Of a DNA stretch of 64,000 bases, positions 42,964 through 51,443 are shown piece after piece. The notes under the pieces are model-generated. The model saw nothing but the letters and a program-made list of their open reading frames with translations. It ran no database searches and was not told where the DNA came from. Position 1 is the stretch's first letter. Each line of letters begins with the position of its first letter. This DNA comes from CBDFKF01 sp965248765 (GTDB lineage: Bacteria > Pseudomonadota > Alphaproteobacteria > VGEJ01): contig CBDFKF010000004.1 in assembly GCA_965248765.1 (NCBI GenBank), positions 1,674,001 to 1,738,000 on the forward strand, in the 5' to 3' direction. Made by a program: the position numbers and the translations under genes.

Positions 42964-44592
42964 ATGCAGGGCCTGATGATGGAGACCCCGTTGCTGGTCT
43001 CCTCGATCATCAAACACGCGGCGCTCTATCACGGTGAGCGGGAGATCGTCTCGCGCACCGTCGAGGGGCCGATCCACCGCACCACGTACGCGGGCCTTGA
43101 GGCGCGCGCCAAGCAGCTCGTCCATGCGCTGGAACAGCTCGGCGTCAAGCCGGGCGATCGGGTGGCGACCCTGGCCTGGAACGGCTATCGGCACCTCGAA
43201 CTCTACTATGCCCTGTCCGGCATGGGCGCGGTGCTGCACACGCTGAACCCGCGGCTCTTTCCCGAACAGCTCGCCTACATTCTGAACCACGCCGAGGACC
43301 AATACCTGTTCCTCGATACCACCTTCTTGCCGCTCGCCGAGGGCCTGGCGCCCCACCTGAAAACGGTCAAGGGCTTCGTCGTGATGACCGACGAGGGGCA
43401 CCTGCCGGAGACCAAGCTCAACGGCGCCATGGCCTACGAGGCGCTGATCGCCGGCGAATCAGCCGATTACGACTGGCCGGTGTTTGACGAGGGGACCGCC
43501 TCGAGCCTGTGCTACACCTCCGGCACCACCGGCGATCCCAAGGGGGTGGTCTACTCGCACCGCTCGACGGTGCTGCACAGCCTGGTCGCCTGTCAGACCG
43601 ACGTCATCGGTCTTGGCTGCCGCGATAGGGTCATGCCGGTGGTGCCGATGTTCCACGTCAATGCCTGGGGTATCCCGTACGCCGCCGCCATGGTGGGGGC
43701 GAAGCTTGTCTTCCCCGGGCCGCGCATGGACGGCGCCGGCCTGCACGAGATGATCGAGGGCGAAGGCGTGACGATCACCGCCGGGGTGCCGACCTTATGG
43801 CTAATGCTGCTCGCCCACCTCAAGGAGACCGGCGGGGGCTTAGGCCAACTCGAGCGCGTGGTCTCCGGTGGCTCGGCGGTGCCGCGCTCGATGATCGAGA
43901 CCTTCGAGGAGCAGTACGGGGTAAGCATGATTCACGCCTGGGGCATGACCGAGATGAGCCCGCTCGGCAGCCTCGGCACCTTTAAGCCGGGCATGGCCGA
44001 GCTCCCCGCCGCACAGCGCTATGACATCCAGGAGAAGCAGGGCCGGTGCGTCTACGGCGTCGAGATGAAGATCGTCGACGATGCCGACCAGGCGCTCGCT
44101 CGCGACGGTGAGGCCTTCGGCAACCTCAAGGTGCGGGGCCCGTGGGTGTGCCGCAGCTACTACCAGGGCGAGGGGGCCGAGGCCTTCGATGAGGGCGGCT
44201 GGTTCAACACCGGCGATGTTTCGACTCTGGATGGCCACGGCTTCATGCACATCGTCGATCGCACCAAGGACGTGATCAAGTCAGGCGGCGAGTGGATCAG
44301 CTCGATCGCGCTAGAGAACATCGCCGTCGGCCACGCGGAAGTCGCCGAGGCCTGCGTCATCGGCATCGCGCATCCCAAGTGGGACGAGCGGCCGCTGTTG
44401 CTGGTGGTCCGCAACGAGGGAGCCAAGCTCGACCGCGACGCGATGCTCGGCTTTTTCGAGGGCAAGATCGCCAAGTGGTGGCTGCCCGACGACGTGGTCT
44501 TCATCGATGAGCTGCCTCACACCGGTACCGGCAAGCTGCTGAAGGCCCAGCTCCGCGAGACCTACAAGGACCACGTCCTGCCGAGTGCGTGA
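42964..44592 (+). CDS. Acyl-CoA synthetase (medium/long-chain AMP-binding ligase)
   Basis: A 542-residue adenylate-forming enzyme with the AMP-binding signature YTSGTTGDPKGVVYSH, WGMTEMSP, the hinge region with GWFNTGD and DRTKDVIKSGGEWIS, and the catalytic Lys in PHTGTGKLLK. It activates a fatty acid to acyl-AMP, then acyl-CoA. ATG 42964 is preceded by GGGAGGG; the frame is open upstream only through DUF559-overlapping noise. The family often sits beside liv-type transporters, here separated by the inversion. Confidence 0.92.
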   Translation: MQGLMMETPLLVSSIIKHAALYHGEREIVSRTVEGPIHRTTYAGLEARAKQLVHALEQLGVKPGDRVATLAWNGYRHLELYYALSGMGAVLHTLNPRLFPEQLAYILNHAEDQYLFLDTTFLPLAEGLAPHLKTVKGFVVMTDEGHLPETKLNGAMAYEALIAGESADYDWPVFDEGTASSLCYTSGTTGDPKGVVYSHRSTVLHSLVACQTDVIGLGCRDRVMPVVPMFHVNAWGIPYAAAMVGAKLVFPGPRMDGAGLHEMIEGEGVTITAGVPTLWLMLLAHLKETGGGLGQLERVVSGGSAVPRSMIETFEEQYGVSMIHAWGMTEMSPLGSLGTFKPGMAELPAAQRYDIQEKQGRCVYGVEMKIVDDADQALARDGEAFGNLKVRGPWVCRSYYQGEGAEAFDEGGWFNTGDVSTLDGHGFMHIVDRTKDVIKSGGEWISSIALENIAVGHAEVAEACVIGIAHPKWDERPLLLVVRNEGAKLDRDAMLGFFEGKIAKWWLPDDVVFIDELPHTGTGKLLKAQLRETYKDHVLPSA

Positions 44593-44598
44593 GCAACT

Positions 44599-44646
44599 CC
44601 CATCCTTCGAGACGCGACACTTCGTGTCGCTCCTCAGGATGAGGTG
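44599..44646. repeat. Intergenic palindromic repeat
   Basis: cccatccttcgagacgcgac and gtcgctcctcaggatgagg pair imperfectly around acttcgtgt. This type of element is common between genes in alphaproteobacteria and may form a hairpin downstream of the acyl-CoA ligase. Confidence 0.6.
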
Positions 44647-44737
44647 GTTCCACATTCAAAGACCCACCCTCGTGCCGAGGAGGCGCGACGCGCCGTCTCG
44701 AACCATGGCGTAGCGACCGGCGTAGGGCGGCGCAACG

Positions 44738-44765
44738 AAAGAAGGCCCGCCGGATGGCGGACCTT
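44738..44765 (-). terminator. Probable terminator of the cold-shock gene
   Basis: ggcccgcc (44744-44751) pairs with ggcggacc (44756-44763) with one wobble; on the minus strand it is followed by TTCTTTC. It lies about 30 bp after the cspA-like stop. Confidence 0.6.
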
Positions 44766-44791
44766 CCCATAGCTGATTGAAGCAGGTCGCG

Positions 44792-45001
44792 TTAGTCGAG
44801 TAGAGCGAGGTTCGCCGCCGCGCTCTTACCGTTCTGGCCGCGTTGCAGCTCGTACTCGACGCGCTGGCCTTCGGCTAATGCCGTCAAGCCGGCGCGCTCC
44901 ACCGCCGAGATGTGGACGAAGGCGTCCTTGGTGCCGTCATCGGGGCTGATGAAGCCGTAGCCCTTGATCGAGTCGAACCATTTCACGGTTCCTTGAATCA
45001 T
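44792..45001 (-). CDS. Cold-shock domain protein (CspA family)
   Basis: A 69-residue single cold-shock domain: MIQGTVKWFDSIKGYGFISP carries RNP1 (KGYGFI) and DAFVHISAV carries RNP2. It binds single-stranded RNA/DNA and melts RNA structure. ATG 45001 gives the normal family length; the frame is open further upstream but that part is probably the 5' leader typical of csp genes. It is divergent from nothing and lies between the ligase and the MBL hydrolase. Confidence 0.9.
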   Translation of the reverse strand: MIQGTVKWFDSIKGYGFISPDDGTKDAFVHISAVERAGLTALAEGQRVEYELQRGQNGKSAAANLALLD

Positions 45002-45166
45002 GTGTCGTTCCTTAATCGTATGGTTGCCATCGCCCGCGCTCCGTGCGCGAGCGGGTCTCAGCTCTTCGAACTCTCTGGGGATATGCCGGCTAGGTCGGCG
45101 TGACGAAGCAGGATACGCCGGGTTGCCGAGAACTGATGCGCTCAACATAAGCGCGGGCAGGTGGGA

Positions 45167-46075
45167 TTACAATCGCCGGCCAAAAACAGACTCGGCCGTG
45201 GGCGGACCGTCGCAGACGATGCGCCCGCTCTCCACCAAATGGATGAGATGTGCCAGCACCGAGCGCGCAGCGGCCGGGTGAAGGGCCGGCGCAACATCGG
45301 CATATATAGTCGCCACCATGCCGGGGATGGTGGCGATACCCCGCTCGAGGCAGGCCAGGATTTCGGCCTCGCGGGCGCGGCGGTGGGCGATGAAGGCGCG
45401 CACGTGCGGCTGCGGCGCGGTGATTGGCGGCCCGTGCGTCGGCCAGTAGATGCGGTCATCGCGCGCGGCGAGCTTGTCGAGACTCTCGAAATAGGCGCCC
45501 ATGTCGCCATCGGGCGGTGAGATGACCGACGTCGACCAGCCCATCACGTGATCGCCGGAGAAGAGCGCGGCCTCCTCGCGCAGGCAGTAGCAGAGATGGT
45601 TGGACGTGTGGCCCGGGGTATGCACAGCCTCGATCGTCCAGCCGTCGCCCTCGATGACATCGCCATCGCGCAACGTCTCGTCGGGCGTGAAGTCGTGGTC
45701 GGCCCCTTCCTCGACCGGTGCATCGTCGGTGCGCTGGTGGCCGTGCGGGCCGAAGCCATAGATCGTTGCCCCGGTCGCGGCCTTGAGCGGCCGTGCTGCC
45801 GGAGAGTGGTCGAGGTGGGTGTGGGTGATCAAGATGTGGCTGAGGCGGGCGCCCGAGATCGCGGTGTTGAGCGCGGCGATGTGCGCCGGGAGGTCGGGAC
45901 CGGGATCGATGGCGCAAACCGCCTCCCGACCGATCAGATAAGTACCGGTTCCGAAAAACGTGAACGGCGACGGATTCTCAGCGATGACTCGGCGAATACA
46001 CGGCGAAACCTGTGCGGGCACCCCGTATTCGAAGTCGAGTTCTCGGTTTAGCAGTAAATGATCGGTCATGGTCAC
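45167..46075 (-). CDS. MBL-fold metallohydrolase (LACTB2-like)
   Basis: A 302-residue metallo-beta-lactamase fold protein with the metal motif ITHTHLDHSPA, downstream His in HTPGHTSNHL and Asp in FSGDHVMG, and a final His in THGPPI. The C-terminal helical part (residues about 230-300) resembles the winged-helix extension of LACTB2-type ribonuclease-like proteins. The substrate may be a thioester or RNA. Its start lies 9 bp from IS256 copy 3; before the inversion the region upstream would have been the sequence now at 38767-39061. Confidence 0.85.
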   Translation of the reverse strand: MTMTDHLLLNRELDFEYGVPAQVSPCIRRVIAENPSPFTFFGTGTYLIGREAVCAIDPGPDLPAHIAALNTAISGARLSHILITHTHLDHSPAARPLKAATGATIYGFGPHGHQRTDDAPVEEGADHDFTPDETLRDGDVIEGDGWTIEAVHTPGHTSNHLCYCLREEAALFSGDHVMGWSTSVISPPDGDMGAYFESLDKLAARDDRIYWPTHGPPITAPQPHVRAFIAHRRAREAEILACLERGIATIPGMVATIYADVAPALHPAAARSVLAHLIHLVESGRIVCDGPPTAESVFGRRL

Positions 46076-46083
46076 GGGTTCAT

Positions 46084-47518
46084 GATCGTGTCCCGGGACG
46101 TGGTGTAAGAGCCGCGAGCGGGTCGCGGTGTCCGGCGGGCTGAGCCGGATCGCTCAAGCGGCCTCGGGAGGCATCTTGATGAGGGCATTGTCGCTCACCG
46201 GCGCGATGGTTTCCAGGGTCATGTAGCGCGCCCTCTGCACCGCCCATTCGTCGTTCTGCTCCATGAGGATAGCGCCGATCAGTCGGGTGATGGCGGCCTC
46301 GTTGGGGAAGATGCCGACGACGTTGGTGCGGCGCTTGATCTCGCCGTTGAGGCGCTCCAGGGGATTGGTCGAGTGGAGCTTGGTGCGGTGCTCCTTGGGG
46401 AAGCTCATATAGGCCAGCACGTCGGGCTCGGCTTGGTCCATGAGGTTTGCCAGCTTGGGCGCCTTGGGGCGGAGCTGGTCGGCCACCTGGCGCCACTGGG
46501 TCTTGGCGGCCGCGGCGTCCTCCTGGGCGAAGGCGGTGGCGACGAAGGCGGAGACCACGCGCCGGCCCTGCTTGCCGGCATGGCCCAGGAGGTTGCGCAT
46601 GAAGTGCACCCGGCAGCGCTGCCAAGTGGCGTTGAGGACACGAGCGGCGGCGGCCTTGAGGCCCTTGTGGTCATCGGAGATCACCAGCGTGACGCCGCGC
46701 AAACCCCGTCTGGCCAGGCATCGGAGGAACTCGGTCCAGAAGGTCTCGGCCTCCGAGGCGCCGACCGCCATGCCGAGGACCTCGCGCCGGCCCTGGGTGT
46801 TGACGGCGACGGCGACGATCACCGCGACCGAGACGATGCGCCCGGACTGGCGCACCTTCACATAGGTTGCATCCAGCCAGAGGTAGGGCCAGTCGCCTTC
46901 CAGGGGCCGCTCGAGGAAGGTCCGGACCTTGTCGTCGATCTCTCCGCAGAGCCGCGAGACCTGGCTCTTGGAGATGCCGGTCATACCCATGGCCTGGACC
47001 AGGTCATCGACCGATCGGGTCGAGACGCCCTGGATGTAGGCCTCCTGGATCACCGCCGTGAGCGCCTTCTCGGCCATCCGCCGGGGCTCCAGGAAGCCGG
47101 GGAAGTAGGAGCCCTTCCGCAGCTTGGGAATGTTCAGCGCGACGCTGCCGGCGCGGCTCTCCCACACCCGGTCGCGATAGCCGTTGCGGTGGTTGATGCG
47201 CGCCGGCGAACGCTCGCCGTGGCCGGCGCCGGTCAGGCCCCGGACCTCCAGTTCCATCAAACGCTGGGCGGTGAAGCCGATCATCTCGCGCAGCAGATCG
47301 GCGTCAGAACTCTTTTCCAGCAAACTACGAAGCGTCATCATGTCGTCGGTCATCGTGGTCTCCATTGGTTCCAGGTTGCGTTGCCACAACCCAACCCTAA
47401 ACCGGAAACCGCGATGACCGCCCGCTGTGGATAACCGGCTTGCCTAGGCCAGACTCTTGGCGGTCGCTACGGCAAGCCGGTTACCCACAGCTCCTACACC
47501 ACTCAAAGGGACACGACC
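46084..47518 (-). mobile_element. IS256-family element, copy 3
   Basis: A full 1435-bp copy, inverted relative to copy 2, with ends GATCGTGTCCCGGG at 46084 and ...AAAGGGACACGACC at 47518. Flanks: gggttcat on the left (46076-46083), gacccacc on the right (47519-47526). They do not match each other but match the flanks of copy 2 in reverse complement (8/8 and 7/8). Confidence 0.93.
46154..47353 (-). CDS. IS256-family transposase (copy 3)
   Basis: A 399-residue intact DDE transposase, same start choice as copy 1. It differs from the other copies by an Ile for Ser in ITRLIGAIL near the C-terminus. Both ends and the stop codon of this copy are intact, so it is the only one of the three that appears fully competent. 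Confidence 0.93.
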   Translation of the reverse strand: MTDDMMTLRSLLEKSSDADLLREMIGFTAQRLMELEVRGLTGAGHGERSPARINHRNGYRDRVWESRAGSVALNIPKLRKGSYFPGFLEPRRMAEKALTAVIQEAYIQGVSTRSVDDLVQAMGMTGISKSQVSRLCGEIDDKVRTFLERPLEGDWPYLWLDATYVKVRQSGRIVSVAVIVAVAVNTQGRREVLGMAVGASEAETFWTEFLRCLARRGLRGVTLVISDDHKGLKAAAARVLNATWQRCRVHFMRNLLGHAGKQGRRVVSAFVATAFAQEDAAAAKTQWRQVADQLRPKAPKLANLMDQAEPDVLAYMSFPKEHRTKLHSTNPLERLNGEIKRRTNVVGIFPNEAAITRLIGAILMEQNDEWAVQRARYMTLETIAPVSDNALIKMPPEAA

Positions 47519-47714
47519 GACCCACCTTCTTCTTGGTGTTGGGATTGATACTCGCGATGTTCCCTTGGAACGTGAAGGTCGGACTCTTCCATTTGATGCA
47601 TTCTTCGACGCGCTGGTCCGATTGGAGGACGACCTCGTGGACCCGTGTGATCGCATCTTTCAGCGGATGATCGAAATCGTTCAGCCATCGCTGGACCTCA
47701 GCGCTCTCTGCCAT
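47519..47714 (-). pseudogene. 5' half of a split DUF1801 (YdhG-like) gene
   Basis: From ATG 47714 (AAGGAG 9 bp upstream) the minus strand encodes MAESAEVQRWLNDFDHPLKD ... IKWKSPTFTFQGNIASINPN, a typical DUF1801 N-terminal half, up to Lys-Val-Gly at the IS border, after which translation enters the IS end. The matching 3' half is at 40497-40671. Confidence 0.88.
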
Positions 47715-47791
47715 GCCATCATGCTCCTTGGGTACCGCCCGCCGCCGCGCCCGTAGAATAACCCCGAGACGCATGACTGAGGCGCCCGTCG

Positions 47792-48370
47792 ATGGCGACC
47801 AAGGGCACAAAACGCAAGCCACAGCTCAAGCCGGGCATGAGCTTCCGGGACTTCCAGACCTATTACTGGATGAAGGCCGATCTCATCGCCTTCGCCCGAC
47901 AGCTCGGCTTAGGCACTCACGGCTACAAACCGGAACTGAGCGCCCGCATTCTGCGCGCGTTGCGCGGTCAGCCCGAACGCGAAAAGAAACAGTCGATCAA
48001 AGCGCCGCGCGACTCCGACAAGCCGCTGCACCGTGACACCCCAGTCCTCAATTACAGAAGCGACAAGAGAACCCGGCAGTTCTTCGAATCACAGATCGGC
48101 CCCAGCTTCCATTTCACCTACCACGTCAATCAATACCGGCTCGCCAACGATGGCCTCACCTACGGTGATCTCATCGACGAATGGCTGGCGGAGCGGGAGC
48201 GACGCCGTAGCAAGGACTACACGCCCAAAATCGTGGGCCACGCCGAGTACAATCGATTTGTCCGCGCCTACTTCGCCGATAGGGCGAACAAGGGAAAGAC
48301 AATGCGCCATGCGGCCGCGGCCTGGAACGCGCTCAAACCCACAACGGACCGCCGCTACAGGCGCCGCTGA
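47792..48370 (+). CDS. DUF6434 / SAP-like domain protein
   Basis: A 192-residue basic protein. Residues about 12-60 (SFRDFQTYYWMKADLIAFAR, GLGTHGYKPELSARILRAL) form a SAP-like helix-turn-helix, and the middle part (LNYRSDKRTRQFFESQIG, FHFTYHVNQYRL) matches DUF6434. It probably binds nucleic acid. It is divergent from the broken DUF1801 gene, with about 77 bp between starts. Confidence 0.75.
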   Translation: MATKGTKRKPQLKPGMSFRDFQTYYWMKADLIAFARQLGLGTHGYKPELSARILRALRGQPEREKKQSIKAPRDSDKPLHRDTPVLNYRSDKRTRQFFESQIGPSFHFTYHVNQYRLANDGLTYGDLIDEWLAERERRRSKDYTPKIVGHAEYNRFVRAYFADRANKGKTMRHAAAAWNALKPTTDRRYRRR

Positions 48371-49035
48371 CCTATCCCCCCTCCCCCGCGTGGTTGGGGG
48401 AGGGGTTCAGAGAACAATGGCGCATCCGCACCTCACCCCCCCAACCCTCCCCCATCGAGGGTTGAGGAAATGCTTTGATTCCAACCACCTGCCCAAAGGC
48501 GCGGGGAACCAAAAGGCTTTTCAAACGCCGCCCCGCACCTTTCTCGCCACTTAGTCTGATTTATTCCACCAGCCAACGCCCTTTGCCATGCGTTCGTGGC
48601 AGTTTGTTCGGGGGGTGTTCGCGCGCTAGGACTCGCCGCTCCCGACATCGCGCCGGCGACGCTCGCTGCGCCGATCCAGGACGATGACGGGGGAAATCGA
48701 CATCTGGCGCGCGGGTGGCCGCTCGGTATTGGATGCCGCGACCTCGACGGGCAGCGCGGCTGGATGCGCATTCTCGCACGGCCGCGTCCCGATCAGCATG
48801 AGGTGTCCTGCAACCACGCCGATCAGAAGCGACGGCGAAGCATGATCTCGGCCCGGCTGCGCCGATATTCGTGAAGCGCGATGTTCGAGGCCCGGCGCTC
48901 ATGGACCAGCGACAGCATGGGCGTGAAGCTCCTGTAGGCGGCTGCCCCATCGCCGAGCGCCGCCGCGATGCGGCGCTCGGATGGCCTCGGGCCCGGAGCG
49001 TTCGAGCGGTCAACCTCCGGCGCCAGCCACCGGAA
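48371..49035. other. Gene-poor stretch with palindromic repeats and a short open frame
   Basis: It begins with a perfect palindrome, CCCCTCCCCC (48378-48387) with GGGGGAGGGG (48396-48405), then a second one (caaccct/agggttg near 48442-48468). On the minus strand, directly after the stop of the beta-barrel gene and in the same frame, about 70 codons (49033 to 48823) look coding (RRIAAALGDGAAAYRSF; HEYRRSRAEIMLRRRF) but have no clear start. I could not identify them. No tRNA or att core was found here. Confidence 0.45.
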
Positions 49036-49812
49036 TTACTCGTTGGCACCCACAAACACGCCGACGAAGGCGCCCTCGCCGCCGTCGTCCTCGAAGGTTC
49101 CGCCGAGAGTTCCACCGACCCAATCGGGGGTCGTGTCCGCGTCATCGTTGTCGGAGAACACGCCGCCCCAGTTGCCCGAAGAGGAAGTAATGTCGGGGCC
49201 GACGATGGACAAAGTCCCCTTAAACGTTCCGTCGTCTGCGATCGGCGCGCCGCCGAGGGTAACTGAGCCGTCGAACCCGATCCCCTCACCATCCTCCAGG
49301 TCACTGAGGGCAGAGTAGTGGTAAATGCTTTCCACTCCGCCGCTGATGGTGCCGTCGTTGAAATCGGCGTCAAGCTTCAGGCCACCCGTCCAGATACCAA
49401 GATCGTTCTCCGTTCCCTCGTAGAGATAGGTGCCTTGCGCAGCGCCGGTATAGGCGGCGGTGCCGGTTGTCGGCTTCGTCCAGCTATCGCCATGATTGAA
49501 GATCGAACCGGCGCCCCAGTCGAAGAAGGCGCCGAGGTCAAGGTCCACCCCGCCGGCGCCGTCGTCCACGCCCGTCACCCAGTATCCGCCGGCTAGGTAA
49601 TTCGTCGAGTCCACACTCTCCCAAGAGGTATACGCCACGGCCACTGTCGTCGTACCCTCCGTCTGCCGCGCCAGGACCCAAGCCCCTACGGAAACGCCGG
49701 GGATCTCCCCATCTTCCGCATACGCCGTGCCGATCAGGCTAGAATAGGTATGGTCCCGGCTGTTCAGGGACATAGCCGTCCCATCGTTCTCGTCCGTCAC
49801 GGTCAGGGACAA
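49036..49812 (-). pseudogene. 5'-truncated surface beta-barrel (TbpB/Slam-dependent lipoprotein-like)
   Basis: The 258-residue frame encodes the C-terminal barrel type seen in transferrin-binding-protein-B-like or Slam-dependent lipoproteins: GTYLYEGTENDLGIWTGGLK, a strand with FKGTLSIVGPDI, and the end motif VGGTLGGTFEDDGG, GAFVGVFVGANE. No signal peptide or lipobox is present; the frame continues upstream (DAFQTTFDNGVLSL) into the phage connector gene, so the 5' end is lost at about 49850. It may be a phage-carried moron gene or host DNA joined by deletion. Confidence 0.65.
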
Positions 49813-50042
49813 GACACCGTTGTCGAAAGTTGTCTGGAAGGCGTCCAGTATTCGACCTTGTCCGCCGGGCGGGGAATGTGAATAGTCTCTGTGATGTCGA
49901 CAAGGGGCGCCTCGATGAGACGGGAGACGAACGAGACGGCGCTCGCGATTTGGACCTTGAGCGCTTCTTCCCGATGCGATGCGGCCGGAAGCTCGGCCTT
50001 CATCTCCTCGAGTGAGACGACCTCAATCGCCTCCGTGGCCAT
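49803..50042 (-). pseudogene. Phage head-tail connector (gp6-like), truncated
   Basis: Starts MATEAIEVVSLEEMKAELPA, with the helical VSFVSRLIEAPLVDITETI typical of gp6-like connectors of HK97-type phages. The family normally extends at least 100 residues beyond this point; here recognisable sequence stops near KVEYWTP (about 49850) and the frame ends in a short tail. It follows the capsid gene by 24 bp, the usual order. Confidence 0.75.
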
Positions 50043-50066
50043 GCCCGGACTCCGATGCGTCCACCG

Positions 50067-51443
50067 TCAGGCCGGGCGGTCGATCTTGCAGAACGCCTGC
50101 GGGCGGTAGATGACCAGCGCGACCCGCACCGTGCCGCGGATGCGCAGAATGCCCTTCAGGAAGTCGTCGTTGGACACCCCGACCTCGGTCAGGAAGTCTC
50201 GCCGGACGCGCAGGTTGGCGAAGTTGCGGAAGTCGCCGACCAACCCGTTGACATCGTCCTCGGCGGTGCCGTCGGACAGGGCGTCGCAGAGAACCACCGG
50301 AAGACCCCAGATACGCTCGCTGAAGTCCGCCATGGGGTTCCCTAAATAGTACCCGCCGGCGGACGACTCCGAGGTCGCCACTTCGTCCCACGTGGTGTGG
50401 TGCATGACGAAGTGCGAGGCCATCGCGCGGCCGCCGAGCGCGACCTTCGTCTTGGCTAATCGCATGGTCGTCATGGGCTTCGAGAGCGCATCCCCGGTAC
50501 CGTGCGTCCAGCTCTCCGTCTGGATCTCGTCGCTCGCCGTGTAGTCCAGGACGCCTGTGAGGTTCGGCGCCGTGCCGTCGCCGAGCAGGATCTGCTTGTC
50601 GATGTGCTGGCGCATCATGAACATGAGTCGGTCGTCGAGGTAGAAGCGGCTCTGCGGTTCGTCCGCAAGCTCTTCCTCGGTGGTCGGGATCGAGACCGCG
50701 ATCTTCGAGATCGGCATGTCCTGTTCCTCGACCTTCAACGTTGCCTCTGGCGCCAAAGCGGCTTCGGAGGTCTCCGCCGCCGCGTTGGTGAAGGTCGTTT
50801 CCTTCATGAACTTGACGGCGTTCTGCGTGGTCACGCTGCGCGGAATGATATCGGTGACCTGCACCGGGCGCTGCGGAGAGACCACATAGCCAGGATCGCG
50901 GATGACCTCGGGCGCCCAGCCATCGGTCGTCTGGAACAGCGTGTTCAGGATATCGTTGCCCGGAAGCTGCGATTCGATAGAAAGTCCGCCACCGCGCGAT
51001 GCCTGGACGAGATCGAGCCCGCGCTCCCGCAGGTCCCGGTAGACGTGATCCGAGATCCGTGGCGGCCGGGGCTGGCGAAGCACCACCGGCTGCGCCGGGG
51101 CTGCCTCGGTCGGACCACCGCCGCGGTTTCCGTTGCGGATGTCCTGCGCGACCTTGTCGAGTTCGGTACGCTCGGCCAGCGCGTCCTCGAGGCCGGAAAG
51201 CCGGGAGTGAATCTCGACCAGGTTTTCGGCCTTTTCGGCCAGCGTATTGCCGCCGATGCAATCGATCTTCTCAAGGTCGAAATCGGGACCGGCCTGCTCG
51301 AAGGCGCGCGCCATGTCCCGCTCGACCGAGTCACGCTGTGTTTGAATGGAACTCGCGGGCTTGCCGCGCCACTCGTTGAACGCCGCCTGAACAATCGCCG
51401 GGTCAACCGATTTGACCGGGCTGAAGGTCTGTGGGCTCGTCAT
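50067..51443 (-). CDS. Phage major capsid protein (HK97 fold)
   Basis: 458 residues. The first ~115 are helical and charged (delta/scaffolding domain), and mature capsid probably starts near the ISDHVYRDLRERG region after protease cleavage. HK97 features include PRSVTTQNAVKFMKETTFTN, then a strand with ISIPTTEEELADEP-type sequence and the C-terminal DFLTEVGVSNDDFLKGILRI. ATG 51443 overlaps the protease stop by 4 bp. It forms the icosahedral shell. Confidence 0.88.
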   Translation of the reverse strand: MTSPQTFSPVKSVDPAIVQAAFNEWRGKPASSIQTQRDSVERDMARAFEQAGPDFDLEKIDCIGGNTLAEKAENLVEIHSRLSGLEDALAERTELDKVAQDIRNGNRGGGPTEAAPAQPVVLRQPRPPRISDHVYRDLRERGLDLVQASRGGGLSIESQLPGNDILNTLFQTTDGWAPEVIRDPGYVVSPQRPVQVTDIIPRSVTTQNAVKFMKETTFTNAAAETSEAALAPEATLKVEEQDMPISKIAVSIPTTEEELADEPQSRFYLDDRLMFMMRQHIDKQILLGDGTAPNLTGVLDYTASDEIQTESWTHGTGDALSKPMTTMRLAKTKVALGGRAMASHFVMHHTTWDEVATSESSAGGYYLGNPMADFSERIWGLPVVLCDALSDGTAEDDVNGLVGDFRNFANLRVRRDFLTEVGVSNDDFLKGILRIRGTVRVALVIYRPQAFCKIDRPA

